NCBI RefSeq assembly: GCF_025148635.1 | Contig: NZ_CP102269.1 | Coordinates: 2,480,001 to 2,544,000, forward strand | Length of the DNA: 64,000 nucleotides | Source of the DNA: Butyricimonas virosa | GTDB lineage: Bacteria; Bacteroidota; Bacteroidia; Bacteroidales; Marinifilaceae | Direction: 5' to 3' | Shown here: in pieces, positions 17,327 through 25,792 of the stretch | Layout of the letters: each line of letters begins with the position of its first letter | Numbering within the stretch: the first letter of the stretch is position 1 | The notes under the pieces: model-generated | Database searches by the model: none | Told to the model about the DNA's origin: nothing | The model's input: only the letters and a program-made list of their open reading frames with translations | Made by a program: the position numbers and the translations under genes

Positions 17327-18343
17327 ATGAAAATTTTTGTGACAGGAGGTACAGGGTATATAGGTTCCCACACGGTAGTTGAACTTCAGAAAAATGGTTA
17401 TGATGTAATTATTGCTGACAATCTCGTGAATTCGAGTATGGACGTGCTGGATGGAATAGAAAAGATCTCGGGGATACGTCCCGAGTTTGAAGAGATAGAC
17501 CTTACTGATGGGGAGGTTACACGGGATTTCTTTGCCCGTCATTCGGATATACGGGCCGTGATTCATTTTGCTGCTTTGAAGGCCGTGGGAGAGTCTGTGA
17601 ACAAGCCTTTGGAGTATTATTTCAATAATTTGAACTCTTTGATGAACGTGTTGACTTGTATGCGGGAATTTAAGGTGCCGAATTTGGTGTTTTCTTCTTC
17701 CTGTACGGTGTATGGGCAGGCCGATGTGTTGCCAGTAACGGAAAAAACACCTCGTCATGAGGCTGAATCTCCTTACGGGAACACGAAGGTGATGAGTGAA
17801 GATATTATTCGGGATTTGATGCGAGTGGAACCTGACATGAAAGCTCTGGCATTGCGCTATTTTAACCCGATCGGGGCTCATCCGACAGCGTTTATCGGAG
17901 AGTTACCCAATGGAGTTCCCAATAATTTGATTCCTTATTTGACACAAACGGCTATCGGGATTCGTGAGCAATTGAGCGTGTTCGGTGACGATTACAACAC
18001 GCCGGATGGTTCTCCGTTACGCGACTATATTGACGTGGTGGATCTGGCTCAGGCGCACGTGGTAGCTATCCGTCGGTTGTTGGAAGGGAAGAATAAGAAG
18101 AATTACGAGTTTTTCAATATCGGTACGGGAAAGGCGCTTTCCGTGCTGGAAATTATTCACGCTTTTGAACGTGCAACCGGAGTAAAAGTGAATTACAAGG
18201 TCGTGGGACGCCGTGCTGGGGACATCGAGAAGGTTTGGGCCGATACGACTTTGGCCAATAATGAGCTGGGATGGAAGGCTGTCACGCCGATCGAGGAGAC
18301 TCTGGCAAATGCTTGGAAATGGCAGAAAGCATTGGATAAGTAA
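17327..18343 (+). CDS. galE: UDP-glucose 4-epimerase
   Basis: GalE interconverts UDP-glucose and UDP-galactose (or the N-acetyl forms) using tightly bound NAD. The 338-residue protein opens with the Rossmann motif G-G-T-G-Y-I-G-S-H (about 7-15), has the S-S-S-C-T-V-Y-G strand near 123-130 and the catalytic Y150-x3-K154. A-L-R-Y-F-N-P-I-G-A-H, D-Y-I-D-V-V-D-L-A and F-N-I-G-T-G follow as in classical GalE. It is transcribed alone and ends in a terminator shared with the convergent glmS. Confidence 0.96.
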   Translation: MKIFVTGGTGYIGSHTVVELQKNGYDVIIADNLVNSSMDVLDGIEKISGIRPEFEEIDLTDGEVTRDFFARHSDIRAVIHFAALKAVGESVNKPLEYYFNNLNSLMNVLTCMREFKVPNLVFSSSCTVYGQADVLPVTEKTPRHEAESPYGNTKVMSEDIIRDLMRVEPDMKALALRYFNPIGAHPTAFIGELPNGVPNNLIPYLTQTAIGIREQLSVFGDDYNTPDGSPLRDYIDVVDLAQAHVVAIRRLLEGKNKKNYEFFNIGTGKALSVLEIIHAFERATGVKVNYKVVGRRAGDIEKVWADTTLANNELGWKAVTPIEETLANAWKWQKALDK

Positions 18344-18370
18344 AAAAGGTGGGATTTCCCCACCTTTTTT
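18342..18370. terminator. Bidirectional terminator between galE and glmS
   Basis: AAAAAAGGTGGG (18342-18353) pairs with CCCACCTTTTTT (18359-18370). Both strands give a GC-rich stem followed by a T-run, so it can stop both convergent genes. Confidence 0.9.
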
Positions 18371-18375
18371 AGTCT

Positions 18376-20214
18376 TTATTCTACCGTCACGGATTTAGCC
18401 AAGTTCCTTGGCATATCCACGTTGCAACCTCGCATCACAGCAATGTGATAGGAGATGAGTTGTAACGGAATCACGTTCAGAAGTGGGGAAAGATATTCCA
18501 GTGTTTCAGGAATTTCGATCACGTGTTCCGCCAGTTTTTTCACTTGTGCATCGTTATCGTTGACAAGAGCGATCACGTGTCCTTTACGGGACTGGATCTC
18601 TTTGATGTTGGAAACGATCTTGTCGTAATAGTTGTCATTCGTGGCGATGGCAAAAACCGGCATGTTCTCGTCGATTAAAGCGATCGGGCCGTGTTTCATT
18701 TCCGCTGCCGGGTAACCTTCCGCATGGATATAAGAAATCTCCTTCAGTTTTAGCGCACCTTCCAAGGCAACCGGGAATTGACAACCTCTTCCCAGGTAAA
18801 TGGCGTTTGTGGAGTCCTTGTAAATGGCCGCGATCTCCTTGATCTTGTCATTCTTTTCCAGAATCGCTTTCACCTTGTCCGGTAAGTTATACAGTTCGTT
18901 AATATATTTTTTGTACAGTTCGTCGGATAATGTCCCCTTGCGGTGACCGATCTGTAAGGCCATCATGGCCAACACGGAAATTTGGGCCGTGAAAGCTTTC
19001 GTGGAGGCGACCCCTATTTCCGGACCTGCATGAGTGTAAACCCCTGCATCGGTTTCCCGGGCGATACTTGATCCCACGACATTGCAGATGCCGATAACGG
19101 TGGCCCCGTGTGCCTTGGCGTATTTGATGGCAGCCAGCGTGTCGGCCGTTTCACCACTCTGTGAAATAGCGATAACAATGTCGTTGGCGTCCACGATCGG
19201 GTTACGGTATCGGAATTCTGATGCGTATTCCACTTCTACTGGGATTCGGGTGAATTCTTCAAAGATGTATTCGCCTACCGTTCCGGCATGCCATGACGTA
19301 CCGCAACCGATAATGATGATACGGTGGGCGTTGACCATTTTCGGGATAATCTCGGAGATTCCCCCTAGATAGATTTCCGATGCTTCGGCATTTACGCGTC
19401 CGCGGATCGTGTCGTATATTGAATTTACCTGTTCAAAAATCTCTTTCAACATGAAATGCGGGAAACCGCCTTTCTCGATTTTCTCGATGTCGATGTCCAC
19501 TTGTTGAATACTTAATGAAACAGGGGTGTTTTTGATCGTTTTCAAGATCATTTCGTCCCTCTTCAAGATGGCAACATCGTCATCGTTTAAGTAGATCACG
19601 TTTTTCGTGTATTCCACGATGGGTGTTGCATCCGAGGCCACGAAATATTCACTTTGGCCCACGCCGATCACGAGCGGGCTACCTTTTCTTGCCACCACGA
19701 GCTGGTCCGGTTCATTCTTGCATAAAACAACCAGTCCATATGCCCCGATAACCTTGGTCAAAGCGAGACGCACGGCATTCTCTGCGTTGACTTGGCCTTT
19801 CGTGTAAATGTACTCGATCAGGTTTGCCAGTACTTCCGTGTCAGTTTCACTTTGGAATGAATAGCCTCTGGCCTGTAATTTTTCCTTTAATAAAGCGTGA
19901 TTTTCGATAATCCCGTTGTGGACGATGGAGAAAAGACCGTTCATAGAAGTATGGGGGTGAGCGTTCGCATCATTTGGTTCCCCGTGGGTAGCCCAGCGAG
20001 TATGTCCCATACCGATCGTTGCGCTGGTGTCTTCCAGTTCCATGTGATGTTCCAGGTCTTGCACCCTTCCCTTGCACTTGTAAACTTGGATGTTATTATT
20101 ATGGATCAACGCGATTCCGGCAGAGTCATATCCCCGGTATTCCAGGCGTTTCAGACCGTTAATTAAGATCGGACAGGCTTCTTTGGGCCCGATGTATCCT
20201 ACAATACCACACAT
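18376..20214 (-). CDS. glmS: Glutamine--fructose-6-phosphate aminotransferase
   Basis: GlmS makes glucosamine-6-phosphate from fructose-6-phosphate and glutamine, the entry point to amino-sugar and cell-wall synthesis. The 612-residue protein has the catalytic C2 after Met (C-G-I-V-G-Y-I-G), the class II amidotransferase signatures R-G-Y-D-S-A-G and G-H-T-R-W-A-T-H-G, two SIS isomerase domains (S-Q-S-G-E-T-A-D-T, about 355; A-E-G-Y-P-A-A-E-M-K-H-G-P) and the standard end K-S-V-T-V-E. No Bacteroidetes promoter or glmS ribozyme is seen in the 74 bp before it; expression may come from the gene at 20289-21095. Confidence 0.97.
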   Translation of the reverse strand: MCGIVGYIGPKEACPILINGLKRLEYRGYDSAGIALIHNNNIQVYKCKGRVQDLEHHMELEDTSATIGMGHTRWATHGEPNDANAHPHTSMNGLFSIVHNGIIENHALLKEKLQARGYSFQSETDTEVLANLIEYIYTKGQVNAENAVRLALTKVIGAYGLVVLCKNEPDQLVVARKGSPLVIGVGQSEYFVASDATPIVEYTKNVIYLNDDDVAILKRDEMILKTIKNTPVSLSIQQVDIDIEKIEKGGFPHFMLKEIFEQVNSIYDTIRGRVNAEASEIYLGGISEIIPKMVNAHRIIIIGCGTSWHAGTVGEYIFEEFTRIPVEVEYASEFRYRNPIVDANDIVIAISQSGETADTLAAIKYAKAHGATVIGICNVVGSSIARETDAGVYTHAGPEIGVASTKAFTAQISVLAMMALQIGHRKGTLSDELYKKYINELYNLPDKVKAILEKNDKIKEIAAIYKDSTNAIYLGRGCQFPVALEGALKLKEISYIHAEGYPAAEMKHGPIALIDENMPVFAIATNDNYYDKIVSNIKEIQSRKGHVIALVNDNDAQVKKLAEHVIEIPETLEYLSPLLNVIPLQLISYHIAVMRGCNVDMPRNLAKSVTVE

Positions 20215-20246
20215 AAATGTTATGTTTTAATGATTTATATTAATGA

Positions 20247-20280
20247 AAACAAGCGGCATAACAACCATTGCCGCTTGTTT
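20247..20280 (-). terminator. Hairpin after the GT5-like gene
   Basis: AAACAAGCGGCA (20247-20258) pairs with TGCCGCTTGTTT (20269-20280), a 12-bp stem with a 10-nt loop. The following minus-strand sequence has only a short T-run, so some read-through into glmS is plausible. Confidence 0.65.
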
Positions 20281-20288
20281 ATATTTTG

Positions 20289-21095
20289 TTATTCAATAAT
20301 CTTGTCGAAAAAGTCGGAATAAGCCTCGATGTAACTTTGTTCGCCCGGGTATTCCAAGGTAGGTTTCTTCAGATCGGTGGCAAAGGTACGGAGTTCATCG
20401 TCCACGTCTTTGTGGTTAAAAATGATTCCGTCAGCGTATTGGAATGCCAATTTATTAATATTCGTGTATGTCGGGTCTTTTAAAAGTGCCACGTCTTTCC
20501 GGGCAACCCCTTCCGTGATCGCTTTTTCCCCGAATTTTTCATCTAGTTTCCCCTCGAATTTGTCGTTATAAGTAGAGAATACTACTTTCGTTTTGGAGAA
20601 AACAGGGTCATCATGATATTCTTTTTTCAGGTAAAGAGGAACCAGTGCGGTGAACCATCCTTGGCAATAGATCAAGTCAGGAGCCCATCTTAGTTTGCGC
20701 ACGGTTTCGAATACTCCCCGGGCGAAAAAAATAGATCTTTCGTCGTTGTCCGGGAAAAAGTTTCCTTCCTCGTCGGAGATCGTGTGCTTACGTTGAAAAT
20801 AATCCTCGTTGTCGATGAAATAAACCTGCATCCGTGCAGCTTGGATCGAGGCGACCTTGATGATTAGCGGATGATCCGTGTCGTTGATGATCAGGTTCAT
20901 TCCAGAAAGGCGAATTACCTCGTGAAGTTGATTTCGTCTTTCATTGATGCAGCCGTAACGGGGCATGAATGTTCTAATCTCTTTACCTTTGTCTTGTATC
21001 CCTTGAGGTAGATATCTTCCAATATTTGCCATTTCTGATTCCGGCAGATAAGGAACTATCTCTTGAGAAATGAATAAAACTCTTTTTTTAGCCAT
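20289..21095 (-). CDS. Starch/glycogen synthase-like protein, catalytic N-terminal domain only
   Basis: The 268-residue product matches the GT5 N-terminal (starch synthase catalytic) domain: R-V-L-F-I-S-Q-E-I-V-P-Y-L-P-E-S-E-M-A at the start and D-L-I-Y-C-Q-G-W-F-T-A near 140. The C-terminal GT1-like nucleotide-sugar domain of a full glycogen synthase (about 480 residues) is absent, and the conserved K-x-G-G-L glucose-binding loop is not evident near the start. It may be a binding or regulatory protein rather than an enzyme. The ATG at 21095 is chosen because a perfect promoter lies at 21122-21152, downstream of the longer alternative start. Confidence 0.82.
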   Translation of the reverse strand: MAKKRVLFISQEIVPYLPESEMANIGRYLPQGIQDKGKEIRTFMPRYGCINERRNQLHEVIRLSGMNLIINDTDHPLIIKVASIQAARMQVYFIDNEDYFQRKHTISDEEGNFFPDNDERSIFFARGVFETVRKLRWAPDLIYCQGWFTALVPLYLKKEYHDDPVFSKTKVVFSTYNDKFEGKLDEKFGEKAITEGVARKDVALLKDPTYTNINKLAFQYADGIIFNHKDVDDELRTFATDLKKPTLEYPGEQSYIEAYSDFFDKIIE

Positions 21096-21121
21096 AACTA
21101 CTACTTTTCCCAAAAACCATA

Positions 21122-21152
21122 CAAAGATAGGCATTTTGGTTCAGATTTCAAA
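21122..21152 (-). promoter_or_regulatory. Promoter for the GT5-like gene
   Basis: On the minus strand: TTTG (21152-21149), 19-nt spacer, TATCTTTG (21129-21122), a perfect consensus about 27 bp before the ATG at 21095. Confidence 0.78.
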
Positions 21153-21306
21153 ACTACTTTGGAATAAACCTCTCTCGAAATAAACCACTTGAATCTTAAA
21201 AACGATGCGGAGTATAGGATTTTTGACTGAAAATTTTGCTTTTATGATAGATTTATATAACATTGCGAAACTCTTTTTAGGCTGTAAATTAGGGGAAGAC
21301 TGTACT

Positions 21307-21657
21307 ATGGCGTGGCATAATAAACAGGGCAAATACGGGGAAGAAAAGGTGAACCGGTATCTTTTGGATATGGGGTACACGGTTCTGGAGCGAAACTGGC
21401 GGGTGGGACACCGGGAACTGGATTTCGTGTGTCTTGACGGGGAGGTGCTGGTCGTGGTGGAGGTGAAAACCCGGGCAGATGACGATGTGTCACTTTTGGA
21501 TTTACTGGATTACAGAAAAAAGAGGAATTTACAAGCTGCGGGGGCTGCTTATCTAACGAAAAAGAACATCCACCGGGAAATACGATTCGATTTGGTTGTG
21601 GTCACCGGGGCCGAAATGCATTTGGAATATATAAAAGAAGTCATTGATTTGTTTTAA
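21307..21657 (+). CDS. YraN/UPF0102-family nuclease-like protein
   Basis: A 116-residue protein of the UPF0102 family, which has a Holliday-junction-resolvase-like fold. The conserved pattern is G-x-x-G-E-x-x-V...L-E-R-N-W-R...G-E-L-D (here H-R-E-L-D-F-V) followed by V-V-E-V-K-T-R; D and E-x-K form the presumed metal site. The ATG at 21307 gives the normal family length and the standard start; an in-frame ATG at 21205 would add 34 unrelated hydrophobic residues. Its physiological role is not established. Confidence 0.9.
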   Translation: MAWHNKQGKYGEEKVNRYLLDMGYTVLERNWRVGHRELDFVCLDGEVLVVVEVKTRADDDVSLLDLLDYRKKRNLQAAGAAYLTKKNIHREIRFDLVVVTGAEMHLEYIKEVIDLF

Positions 21658-21661
21658 AGAA

Positions 21662-21715
21662 CCGGGTGGCTTTTGTCGTGTGTGTGGTGTGGTAGGAATA
21701 TGAAAAGCCACCCGG
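21662..21715. repeat. 13-bp inverted repeat after the YraN gene
   Basis: CCGGGTGGCTTTT (21662-21674) pairs exactly with AAAAGCCACCCGG (21703-21715). It starts 5 bp after the stop codon. The loop is 28 nt and no T-run follows, so it may be a processed 3' end rather than a simple terminator. Confidence 0.7.
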
Positions 21716-21868
21716 CATAAGAAAAGTGTCAATAGGGATACTTGTGTATTATCAAAAATTGTGCTAGAAATTCGGATTTCCGGAAAAAATATCAAATTTT
21801 CTTTCGGATGGATGATTTTGTGTGAAATTTACTATCTTTGAAAAATAAAACATAAAAGAAAAAAGGAT

Positions 21869-22276
21869 ATGGCAACAGTAAAAGCAAAATATTTAGGAGA
21901 TTTGCGTTTGGAGTGTACGCATTTGCAGAGTGGCACGAAGATTATCACGGATGCGCCGACAGATAATAACGGGAAAGGTGAGGCTTTCTCTCCGACCGAC
22001 TTGTGTTCCACGTCATTGGCCGCTTGTGCCATGACAATTATGGGAATCTATGCTAAAAATAACGGTATCGATTTGACGGGAGCCGAGATCGAGATTACCA
22101 AAAAGATGGCGGCAGAACCTCGTCGTATTGCCGAGATTGACGTGATCTTTAATATGCCGGCTAACGGGTATTCCGAGAAGGAGAAAAAAATTCTCGAACG
22201 TGTGGCACATACTTGCCCCGTGCATTTGAGTTTACATCCGGATGTGAAACAAAATTTCGTGTTTAATTGGCAGTAA
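21869..22276 (+). CDS. OsmC/YhfA-family redox protein
   Basis: A 135-residue OsmC-like protein, a family of thiol-based peroxidases for organic hydroperoxides. It has the first-half motif F-S-P-T-D-L...A-A-C-A-M-T-I-M, with the reactive cysteine C52, and the second Cys in H-T-C-P-V-H. A TATCTTTG element at 21833-21840 probably serves as -7; no good TTTG lies at the right distance. The stop codon overlaps the next start (TAATG), so the two genes are probably co-translated. Confidence 0.9.
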   Translation: MATVKAKYLGDLRLECTHLQSGTKIITDAPTDNNGKGEAFSPTDLCSTSLAACAMTIMGIYAKNNGIDLTGAEIEITKKMAAEPRRIAEIDVIFNMPANGYSEKEKKILERVAHTCPVHLSLHPDVKQNFVFNWQ

Positions 22277-23268
22277 TGGTAACCGGGGCTACCGGTTTGT
22301 TGGGTAGCCACTTGCTGTGTCATTTGGCACGATGCGGTGAGACGATTATCGCATTAAAAAGATATAAGAGCCACGTTGAAGAGACGATGGCTCTCTTTTC
22401 GTGTTATTTTGATTCACCGGGAGATGCTATATCCCGGGTGACTTGGGTGGTTGGAGATGTGCTGGATGGGGAATCTGTGGCCCCGTTTGTGGAAAAAGTG
22501 GATACCGTTTATCATTGTGCGGCCATGGTTTCTTTCAATGGCAGTGATCGGAATACTTTGCTGGAAACGAATATCAAGGGGACGGAGAATATTTGTAAGA
22601 TTTGTTTGGAACGTGGTGTACGCCTATGTTTCGTGAGTTCGATTGCTGCTTTGGGAGACGCTCCCAATGAGAGTGTCGTGATTGACGAGAATACACCGGA
22701 GATTTCGGGATCGGTCCACTCACTTTATTCCGGTAGTAAGGGGGAGTCTGAGAAAATTGTCTGGGAGTATGTCCGCCAAGGATTGGATGTTGTGATCGTG
22801 AACCCGGCTATTATTTTGGGGGCGGGATTACGGGGACGAAGTAGTGTCAAGTTGTTTGAACAGGCGAGTAAGGGGATGCCTTTCTACACGGAAGGCGTGA
22901 ATGGATACGTGGATGTGCGGGATGTCTGCGAGTTGATGATTCGTTTAGCAAAAGATCGTGCCGTTCGGGGAGAGCGTTTCGTGTTATGCGGGGGGAATTA
23001 TTCCTATCGGGAGTTGTTTACCGTGATAGCCCGTGTCGTGGGGAAACGTCCGCCTTGTATCCGGATGACCCCGTGGATGACGGGTTTGGCTTGGCGTTTA
23101 CTGGCTTTCGTGACTTTGTTCACGGGAAAGAAACCGGCTTTCACGAAGGAAACAGCTCGTTCGTCTCAACATAAATCCCGTTATTCCAGCGCAAAGGTGT
23201 TGTCTCTTTTTCCCGATTTTCATTTTCACACGCTTGAAGAGACGGCCCGTTTTTTCAAAGATTTGTAA
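22276..23268 (+). CDS. NAD(P)-dependent epimerase/dehydratase, extended SDR family
   Basis: A 330-residue extended short-chain dehydrogenase. The Rossmann motif T-G-A-T-G-L-L-G-S-H opens the protein; D-x-V-Y-H-C-A-A-M-V-S-F, a catalytic S-S-I-A-A-L and Y-S-G-S-K-G-E-S-E (Y-x3-K) follow. It resembles dihydroflavonol reductase-like and sugar epimerase members; the substrate is unknown. ATG 22276 shares its A with the upstream TAA stop. TTG 22267 would be nine bases further upstream and is less likely. Confidence 0.88.
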   Translation: MVTGATGLLGSHLLCHLARCGETIIALKRYKSHVEETMALFSCYFDSPGDAISRVTWVVGDVLDGESVAPFVEKVDTVYHCAAMVSFNGSDRNTLLETNIKGTENICKICLERGVRLCFVSSIAALGDAPNESVVIDENTPEISGSVHSLYSGSKGESEKIVWEYVRQGLDVVIVNPAIILGAGLRGRSSVKLFEQASKGMPFYTEGVNGYVDVRDVCELMIRLAKDRAVRGERFVLCGGNYSYRELFTVIARVVGKRPPCIRMTPWMTGLAWRLLAFVTLFTGKKPAFTKETARSSQHKSRYSSAKVLSLFPDFHFHTLEETARFFKDL

Positions 23269-23604
23269 TTGTGGGTCACTTGGGGAGAGCCTGGGGGGAG
23301 CGAATGGGAAATTGCCTGAAGGTCGGGATATTCATAAAGTCGTGGTTCTTTTGATTATCCGTTTAACACTCTATATTCTTCGTAAAGACGTACAAAAGTA
23401 ATCGTAATAGTCTTCTCTCTCCCATCTTGCGCCCTTTTATCGCCCTTTCATCGCCCATTGTCAATAGAGCAACAAGAGGGTATGAACTTCTCTTAAAGGG
23501 TTACAACAGATTATTACTATTTCTTTCCAATTACTCTGTGGTTGGAATGTAATATCAATGGATAATTTATTAAATTCGCGTTCGATTATAATTTAGATAT
23601 ATAT
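23269..23604. other. Gene-free spacer before prfA
   Basis: No reading frame of note. The one visible structure is a short tandem repeat, CGCCCTTTTAT then CGCCCTTTCAT then CGCCCA (23430-23456). No consensus promoter for prfA was recognised. Confidence 0.5.
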
Positions 23605-24690
23605 ATGAGCGACAATTCCCTATTAGAGAAATTAGAGACATTTTATATTCGTTTCCGTGAGATCGGGCAGTTGATAACCGACCCGGAGGTGATACAGGAC
23701 ATGAATCGTTTCGTGAAGTTGAATAAAGAGTATCGTGATCTGGAACAGATCGTGGAGGCGGGAGACGAGTTGAAACGTGCGGTGAGTTCTTACGATGAGG
23801 CACAGGAAATATTGAACACGGAGACTGATAAGGAGCTGAAAGAGATGGCTGAGATGGAGATCGAGGAGCTGGATGCCAAGATTCCCGAATTGGAGTCGAA
23901 GGTGAAGATGTTGTTGGTGCCTGCCGATCCGGAGGATTCAAAGAATGTGATTCTTGAAATTCGTGCCGGAACCGGGGGGGACGAGGCTAGTCTTTTCGCG
24001 GGGGATTTGTTCCGTATGTATACGAAATTCTGCGAGTCCAAACGTTGGAAGATAGAAATAACCAATTATAGTGAAGGAACTTCCGGGGGATACAAGGAAA
24101 TCGTGGCGAACATCACGGGAGATGGTGTCTACGGGATTATGAAATACGAGTCGGGAGTACACCGCGTACAGCGTGTTCCGGCGACAGAGACCCAAGGACG
24201 GGTTCATACCTCCGCGGCCACGGTAGCCGTGCTGCCGGAGGCGGAAGAGGTGGATGTAGTGTTGAATCCGGCAGATATTCGGAAAGATACTTATTGTTCT
24301 TCCGGTCCCGGGGGACAATCCGTGAACACGACGTATTCCGCTATCCGTTTGACGCATATTCCCACGGGTATCGTGGTGACTTGTCAGGACGAGAAGTCGC
24401 AGTTGAAGAATTTGGCGAAGGCAATGACCGAGTTGCGTTCTCGTATTTATGCGATCGAGCATCAAAAATATTTAGACGAGATCGCTACAAAACGGAAAAC
24501 GATGGTTTCAACGGGTGACCGTTCTGCCAAGATTCGTACTTACAATTATCCGCAAGGACGTGTGACAGATCATCGTATCAATCTGACGCTTTATAACTTG
24601 GCTGCCGTTATGGATGGCGAGTTGGGCGAGATTATCGAGAAATTGCAGATCGAGGAGAACACGGAGAAATTGAAGGAAAGCGGATTTTAA
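23605..24690 (+). CDS. prfA: Peptide chain release factor 1
   Basis: RF1 recognises UAA and UAG and triggers peptide release on the ribosome. The 361-residue protein has the RF1-type anticodon-like tripeptide P-A-T in V-P-A-T-E-T-Q-G-R-V-H-T-S and the universal G236-G237-Q238 loop in G-P-G-G-Q-S-V-N-T. The N-terminal helical domain and C-terminal L-Q-I-E-E-N-T-E-K-L are normal. No programmed frameshift is seen. pyrF follows after 39 bp of AAAAGTT-rich sequence. Confidence 0.97.
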   Translation: MSDNSLLEKLETFYIRFREIGQLITDPEVIQDMNRFVKLNKEYRDLEQIVEAGDELKRAVSSYDEAQEILNTETDKELKEMAEMEIEELDAKIPELESKVKMLLVPADPEDSKNVILEIRAGTGGDEASLFAGDLFRMYTKFCESKRWKIEITNYSEGTSGGYKEIVANITGDGVYGIMKYESGVHRVQRVPATETQGRVHTSAATVAVLPEAEEVDVVLNPADIRKDTYCSSGPGGQSVNTTYSAIRLTHIPTGIVVTCQDEKSQLKNLAKAMTELRSRIYAIEHQKYLDEIATKRKTMVSTGDRSAKIRTYNYPQGRVTDHRINLTLYNLAAVMDGELGEIIEKLQIEENTEKLKESGF

Positions 24691-24729
24691 AGATAAAAGT
24701 TAAAAACTAAAAGATAAAAGTTAGAAGGT

Positions 24730-25557
24730 ATGACTTATAACGAGTTATTTGAACAGGTAAAAAAGAAAAAGTCCTTCCTTTGCGTGGGCTTGGATTCAGA
24801 TATAAAGAAATTACCTCAACACCTGATGGGTGCCGAGGATCCCGTGTACGAGTTTAATAAGGCTATCGTGGATGCAACGGCAGATGTGGCGATCGCTTAT
24901 AAGCCCAATATTGCGTTTTACGAGAGTAATGGGGTTGCCGGGTGGATCACGTTGGAGAAAACGGTGAAATACATCAAATCAAAATATCCCGAGATCTTCT
25001 TGATTGCCGATGCTAAACGCGGGGACATCGGGAATACGTCCGAGATGTATGCCCGTGCATTCTTGGAGACGATGGAGTTTGATTCTATCACGGTGGCTCC
25101 TTACATGGGAGAGGATTCCGTGACCCCGTTTCTGAAATACGAGGGGAAATGGGTGATCTTGTTGGCATTGACCTCTAATAAAGGTGCTTTTGATTTTCAA
25201 TTCTTCGAGGAAAATGGCGTGAAACTGTATGAACGGGTTTTGCGTAAATCTCAGGAGTGGGGGAATGATCAAAATATGATGTACGTTGTGGGTGCCACGA
25301 AAGCGGAAATGTTGAGCGGTATCCGTGAAATCGTTCCGAATCACTTCTTGCTGGTTCCGGGAGTGGGAGCGCAAGGTGGTAGTTTGGAAGAGGTGGCTAA
25401 ATACGGAATGAACTCTCATTGCGGGTTGATCGTGAACTCTTCTCGCGGGATTATCTTTGCGGATAAGACCGAGAATTTTGCCGTGAGGGCGAGAGAAGAA
25501 GCCGTGAAGTTGCAACAACAAATGGCAGAATTGCTTGTTGCTAAAGGAGTGATTTAA
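24730..25557 (+). CDS. pyrF: Orotidine 5'-phosphate decarboxylase (type 2)
   Basis: PyrF decarboxylates OMP to UMP, the last step of pyrimidine synthesis. The 275-residue TIM-barrel protein is of the longer subfamily. It begins with F-L-C-V-G-L-D-S-D, has the catalytic signature D-A-K-R-G-D-I-G-N-T (about 94-103) and V-P-G-V-G-A-Q-G-G near 211-219. It probably shares a transcript with prfA and ends at a clear hairpin. Confidence 0.96.
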   Translation: MTYNELFEQVKKKKSFLCVGLDSDIKKLPQHLMGAEDPVYEFNKAIVDATADVAIAYKPNIAFYESNGVAGWITLEKTVKYIKSKYPEIFLIADAKRGDIGNTSEMYARAFLETMEFDSITVAPYMGEDSVTPFLKYEGKWVILLALTSNKGAFDFQFFEENGVKLYERVLRKSQEWGNDQNMMYVVGATKAEMLSGIREIVPNHFLLVPGVGAQGGSLEEVAKYGMNSHCGLIVNSSRGIIFADKTENFAVRAREEAVKLQQQMAELLVAKGVI

Positions 25558-25583
25558 GAGAAAGAGACGGAACTATATTTAGG

Positions 25584-25610
25584 AAGGTGTGTTGCTTGGC
25601 GACACACCTT
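25584..25610 (+). terminator. Terminator of prfA-pyrF
   Basis: AAGGTGTGT (25584-25592) pairs with ACACACCTT (25602-25610), followed by TTTC. It lies 27 bp after the pyrF stop. Confidence 0.8.
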
Positions 25611-25704
25611 TTTCATTATAGATGTAATAGCTGTGTTAACAGATAGTCCGAATACAAGAAAGTATTGGAGTGTATTAAAAACTCGTCTCAAAAGGGAAGT
25701 GAGT

Positions 25705-25792
25705 TGACTACAATTTGTAGTCAGCTGAAATCACTCTCGTCCGATGGTAAATATTGTAAAACGGATGTCGCTCGTTTTTCCCACGGACGAGA
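25705..25792. repeat. Two nested inverted repeats in the pyrF/AAA gap
   Basis: A near-continuous palindrome TGACTACAATTTGTAGTCA lies at 25705-25723. TCTCGTCCG (25735-25743) pairs with CGGACGAGA (25784-25792), enclosing 40 nt and ending against the stop codon of the minus-strand AAA gene. The latter may serve as the terminator of that gene. Confidence 0.6.

Noticed and set aside
20215..20288. glmS ribozyme/riboswitch
   Set aside because: That element belongs to Firmicutes; the spacer here is too short and holds only a simple hairpin.
23430..23456. CGCCCTTTTAT tandem repeat as a CRISPR-like array
   Set aside because: Under three contiguous 11-bp units with no spacers; no cas genes in the window.
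23938..24465. Minus-strand 175-codon frame in prfA
   Set aside because: Antisense to a conserved gene with universal motifs; composition is that of a complementary-strand shadow.
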